From Polyangiaceae bacterium (GTDB lineage: Bacteria; Myxococcota_A; Polyangia; Polyangiales; Polyangiaceae), in assembly GCA_020849655.1 (NCBI GenBank), contig JADLFU010000142.1, positions 1 to 62,582 of the forward strand: a stretch of DNA of 62,582 bases, in the 5' to 3' direction. Shown piece by piece: positions 40,052 to 49,135 of the stretch. How positions within the stretch are numbered: the stretch's first letter is position 1; each line of letters opens with the position of its first letter. The notes under the pieces were generated by a model that saw nothing but the letters and a program-made list of their open reading frames with translations, was not told the DNA's origin and did not search any database. The translations under genes and the position numbers were made by a program.

Positions 40052-43000
40052 ATGAAGAACACGACTCGTTTCGCAGTCTCCCTCGCGCTCGGCGCCTCGC
40101 TCGGCGCGGTGTCCACGACCGCCCTCGCGGCCGACGGGCCGATGTGCGTCAGCCAGGAGGCGCAGGACGCGCTCTCCAAGTGCGACGGCGTCGCGATGGG
40201 CTCGTTCGTCCCGAAGGGCGACAAGGTCGGCGTCAAGCCGCCCCAGGTCTCGACGGACGCGCAGGCCAAGAAGGACAACAAGCCCGGCGCCCCCGACCAG
40301 GCCATGGCCGCGGGCCAGCGCGACATCCGCCGCGCGTCGATGAAGGACAAGACGCAGAAGCTCCTCATCAGCGAGATCGCGCAGCTCGAGCAGCTGTGGA
40401 AGGCCACGAGCAAGAAGGCCTCCGACCGCCCGCAGCTCGCGCGCCGCCTCGCGGAGACCTACGTCGAGCTCGAGAACGCCGCCTTCCGCGAGAAGACGGA
40501 GGCCGACATCAAGAAGGACGCGGCCGCGGCCGCGAAGGCGAAGAAGACCCTCGACGGCGCCCGCGCGAGCGGCATCCGTTACTACAAGGTCATCGTCGAC
40601 GAGTACGGCGCCGACTACCCGCAGTTCGACGAGGTGCTGTACTACCTGGCCTACGAGTACGAGCAGGGCCAGATGCTCGATGACGCGCGCAAGGTGTACT
40701 TCCGCATCATCAGCGACACGCCGCAGTCCAAGTACATCCCCAACGCGTACCTCGCGTTCGGCGAGCTGTACTTCACCGAGGCGCAGGGCGACCCGAGCAA
40801 GTGGGAGCTCGCGCGGCAGTCGTACGCCAAGGTGCTCGAGTACGACCAGGCCACCAACAAGGTGTGGGGCTACGCGCAGTACAAGCTCGCGTACGTCTAC
40901 TGGAACATGGCCGAGAAGGACAAGCTCGCGCTCGCCCTCGAGGGCTTCAAGAAGGTCATCGAGTACTCGAAGAAGTTCGCGGCCAACGCGGGCATCCCGG
41001 CGCTCGGCAACAGCGCGCGCAAGGACATCGTCCCGGTCTACGCCCTCATCGGCAAGCCCGAGGGCGCGTACGGCTTCTTCAAGCCGCTGTCCGAGGACGG
41101 CTCCGACGCGAAGACGTACGACATGATGGACCAGCTGGGCCTCAACTACATCGACACCGGCCACTACGCCGAGGCCGTCGGCCTGTACGAGGATCTGCTG
41201 AAGCGCGACAAGGGCGAGAAGACCTGCCAGTACCAGGCGCACATCGTCTCGGCCACGCAGGCGATGAAGGGTGGGTCAAATAAACCTAACGTCCGCGCGA
41301 AGATGGACGACATGGTGAAGCGCCTGAAGGAGTACCGCACGGGCTCCTACAGCGAGGACGCCAAGCTGAAGTGCGCGAACGTGACCGCCGAGCTGCTCTA
41401 CGAGACGGGCGCGGCCTGGCAGATCGAGGCGCAGGGCTCCGGCGGCCAGCGCGGCACCGGCGACAAGAAGACGATGGCGCTCGCGGCCGAGCTCTACAAC
41501 CTCGTCGCGCTGAACTTCCAGAAGGAGGAGTTCGCGAAGTTCGAGTTCCCGCGCATCGTCAAGGATGACTGGCCTTCGCTCTTCAAGGTGAAGTACGCGA
41601 TGGCCGATCTGCTCTACTTCCAGGAGGACTGGGAGAAGTGCGGCCCTGCCTTCGACATGGTCGTCGAGGAGGATCCGCAGAGCAAGGAGGCGCCCGAGGC
41701 CGCGTACGCCGCCGTCCTCTGTTACCAGAAGCTCTACGACAAGCAGCACGCCGGCGGCTCCGCGAAGAAGGGCACCGGCAACCTGCCCGGCCAGAAGGAC
41801 AAGAAGGGCGCCGGCAAGGCCGACCCGAAGGCCGAGCTCGCGAAGAAGGAGCTGACGGCCCAGCAGAAGGGGATGACGAAGGCGTTCTCCCGCTACCTCT
41901 GCGTCGTGAAGCCCGAGGACGCGAAGGCGAAGGAGCAGTACGCCGAGGTGAAGTACGCGCGCGCCCGCACGTACTTCGAGGCGCACTACTGGGAGGAGTC
42001 CGCCGCGGCGTTCAAGGACATCGCGATGAACCACTCCGACCTCGACTCGGGGATCTACGCCGCGCAGCTGTACCTCGAGTCGCTCAACATCCTCGGCACG
42101 CACGCCGACCCGCCGCGGGCGTCCTGCTACGAGGAGATGGGCGAGAGCGTGCCGAAGTTCATCACGCTCTACTGCGACGGCGGCAAGGCCGCGAAGAACC
42201 CCGATCAGTGCGCGATGCTGACGTCGATCCAGATCGACATCCTCCGCCTGAAGGCCGAGGCGCTCCTGAAGGCCGCGCAGACGGCGACCACCAACTCCGC
42301 GCGCCAGTTCGAGGCGGCGGGCAACGCGTACCTCGAGCTCTGGAAGAAGTACGGCGAGGCGCCGATCGCGGCGGGCAAGAAGCCCGAGTACGCGAAGATG
42401 GACGAGGTGCTGTGGAACGCGGCCGAGGCGTTCCAGTCCGCGCACCTCGTGATGAAGAGCATCCAGGTGCGCCTCATCCTCCTCGACCCGAAGAACGGGT
42501 TCGAGAAGGGCGAGCTCGCGAAGAAGTCCGTCTACAAGATCGGCGGCAACTACCAGGCGATCGCCGTCTACGACGAGGCCGCCAAGTGGTACGAGCGCTA
42601 CGCGAAGGAGTTCACGAAGGCCGACAAGGCCGACGCGGCGCTCTCCGACGCCGTCGTGCTGCGCCTCGGCCTCGGTCAGGACTCCGAGGCCATCAAGGAC
42701 GCCGACGATTTCATGAAGCTCTACGGCAAGGCGAAGCCGGCGGAGACGGCGCGCGTCGCCTTCGCCATCGGCGCGCACTACGTCGAGCGCGAGGACTGGG
42801 ACAACGCGCGCAAGCGCCTGTCGGGCGCGATGGGCCTCATCGACAAGAGCGCGCCGCTCGACGTGCAGGTGCAGGCGCACGCGCTGCTCGGTCGCGTGAT
42901 GGTCCGCATCAAGAGCGACTCGGCGGCGGCCACCGAGTACAACAAGGTGAAGGCCCTCTGGTCGAACCCGAAGGCCGCGGCCGACAAGGTCACCGGCAGC

Positions 43001-43720
43001 GACGCCGACGGCGGCCTCCGCAAGCTCGCGAAGGCGCTCACGGCGGTCGGCGAGGCGTACTTCTACTTCGCCGAGAAGGAGAAGAAGAAGGTCGATGCCA
43101 TTCGGTTCCCCGACTACAAGGGCCCGAACGACAAGGAGAGCGTCCTCAAGCACATCAAGACGAAGGTCGCCGACTGGATCAAGAAGAAGGCGCCGGCGAT
43201 CGAGGCCGCCGAGAAGGAGTACCTGAAGATCGTCGAGCTCGAGCCCGCGCCGCCGCCGCGCTGGGTCATCGCCGCCGGCTCTCGCGTCGGGACGATGTGG
43301 GGAGAGTTCGTCCGCGAGTTCCGCGCGGCGCCCATCCCCGCCGAGATGAAGGCCGACGTCGAGCTGCGCCAGACCTACTACGCCGCCCTCGACGACGCCT
43401 CCGAGCCGCAGAAGGTGCGAGCGAAGCGCGCCTTCGAGACGTGCCTCGGGTACTCCGTCAAGTACCAGTACTTCGACGAGTACTCGCGCACCTGCGAGGT
43501 GTGGCTCTCGAAGACCTACAAGAACGAGTACCACAAGGTCGACGAGTACCGCGGCTCGCCCAACCGGCTCTCGAGCGGCCTCAGCGATCGCTCGTACCCG
43601 CTCGACACGAACGGCAAGCCCGTCAACCCGAACCCGGTGCTCGAGGCCGACAAGGCCGACGAGGCGGTCGACTCGAAGAAGTCCGAAGACAAGAAGGGCG
43701 CCGCTCCGGCGAAGAAGTGA
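40052..43720 (+). CDS. gltD: Large periplasmic TPR motility protein GltD (AgmU)
   Basis: 1222 residues from the ATG at 40052 (GGGAGG upstream), close to the roughly 1,200 residues of M. xanthus AgmU/GltD. The signal peptide MKNTTRFAVSLALGASLG is cleaved near ALAA. Almost the whole mature protein is TPR-like helical repeats rich in Tyr, Lys and Ala, with a Lys/Asp/Ala-rich insert near 570-600 (GNLPGQKDKKGAGKADPK) and a charged C-terminal tail. In M. xanthus it is part of the envelope-spanning gliding machinery. The gene is followed after 8 nt by gltE, the same order as in M. xanthus. Confidence 0.8.
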   Translation: MKNTTRFAVSLALGASLGAVSTTALAADGPMCVSQEAQDALSKCDGVAMGSFVPKGDKVGVKPPQVSTDAQAKKDNKPGAPDQAMAAGQRDIRRASMKDKTQKLLISEIAQLEQLWKATSKKASDRPQLARRLAETYVELENAAFREKTEADIKKDAAAAAKAKKTLDGARASGIRYYKVIVDEYGADYPQFDEVLYYLAYEYEQGQMLDDARKVYFRIISDTPQSKYIPNAYLAFGELYFTEAQGDPSKWELARQSYAKVLEYDQATNKVWGYAQYKLAYVYWNMAEKDKLALALEGFKKVIEYSKKFAANAGIPALGNSARKDIVPVYALIGKPEGAYGFFKPLSEDGSDAKTYDMMDQLGLNYIDTGHYAEAVGLYEDLLKRDKGEKTCQYQAHIVSATQAMKGGSNKPNVRAKMDDMVKRLKEYRTGSYSEDAKLKCANVTAELLYETGAAWQIEAQGSGGQRGTGDKKTMALAAELYNLVALNFQKEEFAKFEFPRIVKDDWPSLFKVKYAMADLLYFQEDWEKCGPAFDMVVEEDPQSKEAPEAAYAAVLCYQKLYDKQHAGGSAKKGTGNLPGQKDKKGAGKADPKAELAKKELTAQQKGMTKAFSRYLCVVKPEDAKAKEQYAEVKYARARTYFEAHYWEESAAAFKDIAMNHSDLDSGIYAAQLYLESLNILGTHADPPRASCYEEMGESVPKFITLYCDGGKAAKNPDQCAMLTSIQIDILRLKAEALLKAAQTATTNSARQFEAAGNAYLELWKKYGEAPIAAGKKPEYAKMDEVLWNAAEAFQSAHLVMKSIQVRLILLDPKNGFEKGELAKKSVYKIGGNYQAIAVYDEAAKWYERYAKEFTKADKADAALSDAVVLRLGLGQDSEAIKDADDFMKLYGKAKPAETARVAFAIGAHYVEREDWDNARKRLSGAMGLIDKSAPLDVQVQAHALLGRVMVRIKSDSAAATEYNKVKALWSNPKAAADKVTGSDADGGLRKLAKALTAVGEAYFYFAEKEKKKVDAIRFPDYKGPNDKESVLKHIKTKVADWIKKKAPAIEAAEKEYLKIVELEPAPPPRWVIAAGSRVGTMWGEFVREFRAAPIPAEMKADVELRQTYYAALDDASEPQKVRAKRAFETCLGYSVKYQYFDEYSRTCEVWLSKTYKNEYHKVDEYRGSPNRLSSGLSDRSYPLDTNGKPVNPNPVLEADKADEAVDSKKSEDKKGAAPAKK

Positions 43721-43728
43721 GGAAGGCC

Positions 43729-45201
43729 ATGAAGAAGAGCACCGCAAGCATCGCCCTCGTCACCCTCGCCGCGTTCGCGCTCACCGGCTGCGGGAAGAAG
43801 GAGCCCAACGTCCCCGGCGGCGGCAAGGGGGGCGCCCTCGGATCGGAGGGCGGCCCCGCCGTCGACTCGAAGACCCAGGCCGCGTTCGACAAGGCGCTCG
43901 AGGAGTTCATCGCCCACGAGCGCGCCAACGACTGGACCGACGCCGCCTGCGACGACATGGCGAAGAAGTTCCGCGCCGCGAACGACCAGGCGAAGGCCAC
44001 CTCCAAGGCAGACTTCGCGCCCGCGCTCTACAACGCCGGCCTCGCGAGCCAGCGCTGCAACAAGGACGCGGACGCGAAGAAGGCGTTCTCCGACGCGCTC
44101 GCGGCCGATCCGAAGTTCCACCGCGCGAAGGTGCAGATCGCTTTGTACGACTACAAGGCCGGCGGCGACGCCGCGCTCGAGCCGACGATCCAGGCGCTGC
44201 AGCAGGCGGTGCTCGACGCCGAGTTCCAGAGCCCGGACGCGCTCGTCAACCTCGCGATGCTCGAGATGAAGCGCGGCGGCTCGGGCGGCTGGCAGGGCTG
44301 CACGAACGACATGGAGTGCGCGAAGAAGAACATCGAGCGCGCGCTCGCCGTCGACGACGGCTACATGCCCGCCTTCAACCAGCTGGCCCTCTACTACCTC
44401 GCCCGCGCGAAGGAGAAGGTGGGCCGCAAGGACGCGAAGGTCACCGCCGGCCGCAAGAAGGAGAAGAAGATCGACCAGCAGCAGCTCGAGCTCGCGGCGC
44501 TGGTGTGCTCCCAGGCCATCCGCAAGAACCCCAAGTACGCGCCCATCCACAACACGGCGGGCATCATCCAGGTCGAGCTCGGCAACATCAACTCGGCCGT
44601 CGCCTCCTTCAAGACGGCGTCGCAGCTGGACGCGGGCTTCTTCGAGGCGCACATGAACTACGCCGCGGTCAACCTGTCCTTCCGCGGGTTCAAGCCCGCC
44701 GAGGACGCGTACCGCGCGGCGCTCAAGCTCCGCCCCAACGACTACGACGTGCGCCTCGGCCTGTCGCTCGCGATCCGCGGTCAGATCAACGATTCCAACT
44801 TCGACCAGTTCACGAAGGACGCCGAGGCCGAGCTCCTGAAGGCGAAGGAGATCGCGCCGGACCGCCCCGAGACCTACTTCAACCTCGGCGTCCTCACGCA
44901 GGAGTTCAAGGTCAAGGGCATCACGGGCGACGAGAAGGCGAAGATCCCGGTGTTCGACGCCGCGATCGCGCTCTTCAGGGAGTTCCAGACGAAGGCCGGC
45001 TCGAACCCCGAGTTCGCCGACGGCATCAAGCAGTCGAAGGAGCGCATCGAGGACATCGACGCCCTGAAGAAGTTCATCGTCGAGGGCATCAAGGCCGCCG
45101 AAGAGGCGCCTCCCGCGCTCGATCAGCCGGGAGGGCTCGAGGGCCCGAAGGACGGCGACCCGCCGCCCCCCGCCGGCGGCGACGCTGCGAAGCCCCAGTG
45201 A
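43729..45201 (+). CDS. gltE: TPR lipoprotein GltE (AglT)
   Basis: 490 residues from the ATG at 43729, with ribosome binding site GAGGAAGG. The signal peptide ends in FALTGC (lipobox). TPR repeats follow, e.g. PALYNAGLASQRCNKDADAK and PDRPETYFNLGVLTQEFK, ending in a Pro/Gly/Asp-rich tail. A basic loop (about 225-250, KKEKKIDQQQ) interrupts the array. M. xanthus AglT/GltE is a TPR lipoprotein needed for gliding and lies just after agmU, as here. A strong terminator follows the stop codon. Confidence 0.8.
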   Translation: MKKSTASIALVTLAAFALTGCGKKEPNVPGGGKGGALGSEGGPAVDSKTQAAFDKALEEFIAHERANDWTDAACDDMAKKFRAANDQAKATSKADFAPALYNAGLASQRCNKDADAKKAFSDALAADPKFHRAKVQIALYDYKAGGDAALEPTIQALQQAVLDAEFQSPDALVNLAMLEMKRGGSGGWQGCTNDMECAKKNIERALAVDDGYMPAFNQLALYYLARAKEKVGRKDAKVTAGRKKEKKIDQQQLELAALVCSQAIRKNPKYAPIHNTAGIIQVELGNINSAVASFKTASQLDAGFFEAHMNYAAVNLSFRGFKPAEDAYRAALKLRPNDYDVRLGLSLAIRGQINDSNFDQFTKDAEAELLKAKEIAPDRPETYFNLGVLTQEFKVKGITGDEKAKIPVFDAAIALFREFQTKAGSNPEFADGIKQSKERIEDIDALKKFIVEGIKAAEEAPPALDQPGGLEGPKDGDPPPPAGGDAAKPQ

Positions 45202-45212
45202 GGTGATGGCTG

Positions 45213-45252
45213 ACGAGCGACGGAGGATCTCTTCGTCGCTCGTTCGCTTTTT
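45213..45252 (+). terminator. Intrinsic terminator after gltE
   Basis: ACGAGCGACG (45213-45222) pairs perfectly with CGTCGCTCGT (45234-45243), followed by TCGC and a TTTTT run (45248-45252). It ends the gltC-gltD-gltE unit. Confidence 0.85.
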
Positions 45253-45306
45253 GTGACACGGGCCGGAACAATCCCCTGGCGGCGCTGTCGACACGCCCAC
45301 GTCAAC

Positions 45307-45323
45307 CGATTCCGAAAGAATCG
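45307..45323. promoter_or_regulatory. Palindromic site at the gltF promoter
   Basis: CGATTC (45307-45312) and GAATCG (45318-45323) form a perfect 6-5-6 inverted repeat. It lies 2 nt upstream of the -35 box, a normal position for an activator or repressor site. Confidence 0.4.
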
Positions 45324-45325
45324 CG

Positions 45326-45354
45326 TTGACGATCCCGGCCGACCGAAGTACACT
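45326..45354 (+). promoter_or_regulatory. Sigma-70-type promoter for gltF-gltG
   Basis: TTGACG (45326-45331), a 17-nt spacer and TACACT (45349-45354). The region to 45380 is unusually AT-rich. It lies downstream of the gltE terminator, so gltF and gltG probably have their own transcript. Confidence 0.6.
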
Positions 45355-45395
45355 GTTACTGTAATCTCATCGTCATTTTCCGAGGAGACTGAATC

Positions 45396-45665
45396 ATGAG
45401 CACCAAGAACATCCTCGTCGGTCTGGCCGCGATCTCGTTGTTCCTCGTCTCGTCCGTCGCCTCCGCGCAGAAGAAGGCGGACGCGAAGAGCTCGAAGGAA
45501 GCTGACGGCTACGGCTACGAGTTCTCTGACGATCCGCTCAGCGCGGGTGGCTTCGGGCCGAACGACGCGACCATCCGCGTCCGTCCCGGCGCCGTGCGCA
45601 CCACGCTCATCCGTCCGCGCACGTCGTTCGTGCCGGAGATGCTGAAGAGCGTCGAGAACCTCTGA
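45396..45665 (+). CDS. gltF: Small exported protein GltF
   Basis: 89 residues with a strong ribosome binding site (CGAGGAGA). The signal peptide is cleaved near ASAQ; a Lys/Asp/Ser-rich stretch precedes a conserved-looking core (YEFSDDPLSAGGFGPND and VRPGAVRTTLIRPRTSF) ending in MLKSVENL. In M. xanthus the gene between aglT and pglI is gltF, encoding a small exported component of the gliding complex. The name rests mainly on this position, size and export signal. Two small hairpins (45676-45691 and 45712-45725) lie in the 104-nt gap to gltG. Confidence 0.6.
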   Translation: MSTKNILVGLAAISLFLVSSVASAQKKADAKSSKEADGYGYEFSDDPLSAGGFGPNDATIRVRPGAVRTTLIRPRTSFVPEMLKSVENL

Positions 45666-45675
45666 GCCTCGGTTC

Positions 45676-45725
45676 GCCTCGCTGGCGAGGCAGAGTGGAA
45701 TTTTCTCGTCTGGTGACAGCTCACC
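45676..45725 (+). other. Two small hairpins between gltF and gltG
   Basis: GCCTCGC/GCGAGGC (45676-45691) and GGTGA/TCACC (45712-45725) flank an AATTTTC stretch. They could attenuate transcription or stabilise the gltF message. The stems are short. Confidence 0.3.
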
Positions 45726-45769
45726 AGGCGCGCGGGTTTCGTTTACCCAGAACTGCAGGAAGGTCGCAC

Positions 45770-47830
45770 ATGGAAAAGGCTAAGGTCTCGCTGACGTTCG
45801 GTATCTACGAGGGTGACGCGCTCTTGCGGCGGGAGACGATCACCCAGGACATCGTCAAGGTGGGCAAGGATCCGAAGAGCCACCTGCGCATCGACGACGA
45901 GCTCGCCTCGCGCATGCACGCGGTGATCGAGGTCGTGTCGACCGACGACATCACGCTCATCGACCTCGGCAACGAGCCCGGCACGAAGGTCAACGGCGCC
46001 AACGTCAACAAGTGCAAGATCAAGGCGGGCGACCAGATCGAGATCGGCGGCACGCGGATCTTGCTCGAGGTCGCCGAGGCGGTGAGCGCGGCGGCCGCGC
46101 GCCCGTCCGCGCCGCAGGGGCAGCCCGCTCCCGCGGCCCCTTCCACGAACCCCTTCGCGGCGCCCGCCCCCGCGGCGCCGTCCGCGAACCCCTTCGCCGC
46201 CCCCTCCGGGAACCCGTTCGCGGCCAACCCGTTCGCGGCGCCCGCGGCCGCGGCGAACCCCTTCGGCGCGCCGTCGGCGCCGGTCGCCCTCGCGCCCGAT
46301 CCCTTCGGCGATCCCGACAAGCCCGCCGCGCCGGGGACGTACGCGATGATCAAGGCCGGCCCGGACGTCAACTCCGACGAGGTCGAGGACCACGGCAAGC
46401 CCGCGGTCGAGGTCATGGTGATGTGGGACACCACCGTGCTCCACTGCGAGCACCTCTCGCCTCCGCGGTCCTTCTACGTGGGCGAGGAGGAGGGGAAGAA
46501 CTTCAAGTGTGACTTCTTCATCCCGAGCGAGAAGCTGAACTCGACCCGCGCGCCGGTGCTCCTCGCGAGCGGCGCGACCGCCTACGCGGTGCTCTTGCCC
46601 CGCGCGAAGGGCACGATCGAGATGCCGGGTCAAGAGAAAATGACGATCCAGGAGGCGATCGACACGGGCAGGGCGCAGCCGTGCCCCGAGATGTCGGGGG
46701 CCCACCAGATCGCGCTGAAGGCCGGCGCCCGCGTCCGCGTCGAGGTGGACGGCCTGGTGTTCCAGACGAGCGCCGTGTCCGCCGGCCGCAAGATCCCTGT
46801 GCCGCTCATCGCCGCGGCGTCGCTGTCGGTCTTCATGTTCGTCGGGATGTCGTTCCTCGTGCACGCGGGCATGCTCGCGGGCTTCGCGTTCTTCAAGCCG
46901 AAGATGTCCGGCGCGGACGACGAGGAGAACCGCAAGGAGCAGCAGATCCTGATGCAGCAGTTCCTGAAGGCGGCCGCCGAGCGCGAGCAGGAGGAGAAGC
47001 CGCCGGAGGACGTCACGACGCCGCAGGCCGACAACAAGGAGGGCGGCACGGGCACCCGCGCGAAGGGCGACGAGGGCTCGATGGGCAACCCCAACACCTC
47101 CGCGACGAACAAGCGCTACGCCGTCCAGGGCCCGAAGGACAACCCCGATCCCCACATCGCGCGGCAGGCTGCGCTGCGTGAGGCGGCCGAGTTCGGCATC
47201 ATCGGCCTCCTGAACACCGGCGCTGCGGGCGATCCCAACGCGCCGACCGCGCCGTGGGGCCGCGACGACTCGCAGGGCACCGACGCGCTCAGCGCGCGGG
47301 GCAACATGTGGGGCGCGGACATCGGCGAGGCGTTCGGCGCCGGCGGCCTGGGTCTGTCGGGCATCGGCGAGGGCGGCGGCGGTCGCGGCGAGGGCATCGG
47401 CCTCGGGTCGATCGGCACCCTCGGCCACGGCTCGGGCACGGGCTCCGGCTCGGGCTTCGGGTCCGGGCACGGGCGCCTCGGCGGCGATCACAAGGCGAAG
47501 CCGCCGCAGGTGCGCATGGGCGCGACGACGGTGAGCGGGCGCCTCCCCGCCGAGGTCATCCAGCGCATCGTCCGGCAGAACTTCGGTCGCTTCCGTCTCT
47601 GCTACGAGAACGGCCTGAAGAACAACCCGTCGCTCGCCGGGCGCGTGTCCGTGCGCTTCGTCATCGGTCGCGACGGAGCCGTGGCGAACGTGGGCAACGG
47701 CGGGTCGGATCTGCCGGACTCGGCGGTCGTGAGCTGCGTCGTCCGCTCGTTCTCCGGGCTCTCGTTCCCGCAGCCCGAGGGCGGCATCGTGACGGTCGTC
47801 TACCCGATCTCCTTCTCGCCGGGCGGCTGA
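45770..47830 (+). CDS. gltG: FHA-TM-TonB-C motility protein GltG (PglI)
   Basis: 686 residues. An FHA domain (about 25-100) has VGKDPKSHLRI, SRMHA and GTKVNG, so phosphothreonine binding is plausible. A linker carries repeated NPFAAP units (about 115-185), then an unassigned domain, one TM helix (about 344-372), a charged linker, a Gly-rich segment (about 520-570), and a C-terminal AgmX/PglI domain (about 580-686, with RLCYENGLKNN and VVSCVVRSF). This is the exact architecture of M. xanthus PglI/GltG, an inner-membrane Glt component whose periplasmic domain reaches toward the outer membrane. An FHA domain at the cytoplasmic side invites control by the Ser/Thr kinases of the cell. Confidence 0.85.
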   Translation: MEKAKVSLTFGIYEGDALLRRETITQDIVKVGKDPKSHLRIDDELASRMHAVIEVVSTDDITLIDLGNEPGTKVNGANVNKCKIKAGDQIEIGGTRILLEVAEAVSAAAARPSAPQGQPAPAAPSTNPFAAPAPAAPSANPFAAPSGNPFAANPFAAPAAAANPFGAPSAPVALAPDPFGDPDKPAAPGTYAMIKAGPDVNSDEVEDHGKPAVEVMVMWDTTVLHCEHLSPPRSFYVGEEEGKNFKCDFFIPSEKLNSTRAPVLLASGATAYAVLLPRAKGTIEMPGQEKMTIQEAIDTGRAQPCPEMSGAHQIALKAGARVRVEVDGLVFQTSAVSAGRKIPVPLIAAASLSVFMFVGMSFLVHAGMLAGFAFFKPKMSGADDEENRKEQQILMQQFLKAAAEREQEEKPPEDVTTPQADNKEGGTGTRAKGDEGSMGNPNTSATNKRYAVQGPKDNPDPHIARQAALREAAEFGIIGLLNTGAAGDPNAPTAPWGRDDSQGTDALSARGNMWGADIGEAFGAGGLGLSGIGEGGGGRGEGIGLGSIGTLGHGSGTGSGSGFGSGHGRLGGDHKAKPPQVRMGATTVSGRLPAEVIQRIVRQNFGRFRLCYENGLKNNPSLAGRVSVRFVIGRDGAVANVGNGGSDLPDSAVVSCVVRSFSGLSFPQPEGGIVTVVYPISFSPGG

Positions 47831-47849
47831 CCGCCGCGCGAGCGACCAC

Positions 47850-47886
47850 GACGCGCCGGGAGCACGCTCCCGGCGCGTCCGCTTTT
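47850..47886 (+). terminator. Intrinsic terminator after gltG
   Basis: GACGCGCCGGGAGC (47850-47863) is perfectly complementary to GCTCCCGGCGCGTC (47866-47879), and CGCTTTT follows. A very stable hairpin, so transcription of gltF-gltG should stop here. Confidence 0.85.
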
Positions 47887-48142
47887 GTGGGGCCGAACGC
47901 GCTCGCCGCCCGAGCGTCTCAGGCGCATTTTTTCGACGTCACGCTTTGTTGCCGCGTGAGGTCGCGACCCCTGGACTTCTCTTTCGCGTGGCGTCTATTC
48001 TGCCGCCGCTCGTGGAGTCGCGCGAGCCTCGCGCACGGCGGTCTTCGCGAGTCGTCCCTTAGCCTCTGCCGCGGCCTCGCGACGCCACGCGACGCTCGCG
48101 CGGCGCGCCTCCGAAACCACGAACCCAGCCAAGAAAACGCCG
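47887..48142. other. Non-coding spacer where gltH would be expected
   Basis: 256 nt between the gltG terminator and the TPR lipoprotein gene (312 nt counted from the gltG stop). It has an AT-richer patch (47928-47960, GCATTTTTTCGACGTC) that may include the promoter of the next unit. I see no remnant of an outer-membrane barrel gene, although M. xanthus has gltH at this place. Confidence 0.5.
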
Positions 48143-49048
48143 ATGAATTCGCTACTCGGAAAGACCTCGCTCGCCGTCACGCTCACGCTCTCGCTGGCCG
48201 CGTGCAACCGCAACGACATCGAGGCCATCAACCTCGCGAACGAGGGCGACGGCCTCGCCAAGGTGGACATCGAGGGCGCCATCTCGAAGTACGAGCAGGC
48301 GACGAAGCTCGATCCGACCAACGCCCTCATCTTCCACAAGCTCGGCAACGCGTACGAGAAGAAGGAGGCCTGGGACAAGGTGGCCTCGACGATGGCGACG
48401 GCGACGCGGCTGCAGCCGAAGAACGCGACGTTCTTCTACAAGCGCGGCAAGGCGCTGCGCATGCAGGCCGAGAAGGGCCCGACGAGCTGGGACGAGGCGA
48501 AGGATCCGCTCGAGATGTGCATCAAGCTGGATCCGAATTATGAGGATTGTTACTTCAACCTCGGCGAGGTCTACCTGCAGACCGACGACGAGCAGCGCGC
48601 CCTCGAGAACTGGACGAAGGCCGTCCAGCACAACCCGAAGGAGCTGATCTTCTACGGGCCCCTCGCGGAGCTGTACAACAACCTCGGCTACCTCGATCAG
48701 GTGCTCGCGGTGACGAAGGAGGGCATCTCGTTCGGCAAGCCCGGCGCGCCCGGCTACGTGACGCTCTTCGTGCTGCAGGCGAGCGCGTACCAGGCGAAGG
48801 GCGACATCGCGAGCGCGGTCGCGTCGCTCGAGAAGGCCAAGGAGGCCGACACCGACGGCACGCACCCGGAGCTGCTCTTCAACCTCGGCAGCACCTACGC
48901 CGTGATGAACCCGCCGAAGAAGGACAAGGCGCTGCAGATGCTGAAGGTGTTCAACCAGCGCACGTGCAAGGGCCCGAAGGCGGCGAAGTTCAAGGCCCAG
49001 TGCGACCAGTCGCAGACGCTGCTCCAGGGCCTCGGCGGCCCAGGCTGA
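48143..49048 (+). CDS. TPR lipoprotein of the glt locus
   Basis: 301 residues. The signal peptide ends in LSLAAC (lipobox). At least six TPR units follow, e.g. ISKYEQATKLDPTNALIFHK and EDCYFNLGEVYLQTDDEQRA, ending in a Cys-containing helix (RTCKGPKAAKFKAQC). M. xanthus carries additional genes (including agmV) between gltG and gltI, and this may correspond to one of them, but I cannot name it safely. It precedes gltI by 87 nt and is probably co-transcribed with it. Likely periplasmic, lipid-anchored and an interaction adaptor. Confidence 0.75.
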   Translation: MNSLLGKTSLAVTLTLSLAACNRNDIEAINLANEGDGLAKVDIEGAISKYEQATKLDPTNALIFHKLGNAYEKKEAWDKVASTMATATRLQPKNATFFYKRGKALRMQAEKGPTSWDEAKDPLEMCIKLDPNYEDCYFNLGEVYLQTDDEQRALENWTKAVQHNPKELIFYGPLAELYNNLGYLDQVLAVTKEGISFGKPGAPGYVTLFVLQASAYQAKGDIASAVASLEKAKEADTDGTHPELLFNLGSTYAVMNPPKKDKALQMLKVFNQRTCKGPKAAKFKAQCDQSQTLLQGLGGPG

Positions 49049-49135
49049 GCGTCCGACCGGCGCGCGCGCCGCGCGTCAAGCAGCACCCCTCGCAGTAGTC
49101 GTCCGGCCAGCAGTCGAAAACAGCAAGGACAGTCC

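Noticed and set aside
40049-40683. Long overlap of gltC with gltD as a true fused or extended GltC
   Set aside because: The extra 210 residues are out-of-frame gltD sequence without domain character, and a one-base correction restores a perfect stop. Kept as a finding because it cannot be settled from sequence alone.
47887-48142. Remnant of a gltH pseudogene
   Set aside because: No frame in this spacer encodes a signal peptide or barrel-like strands.
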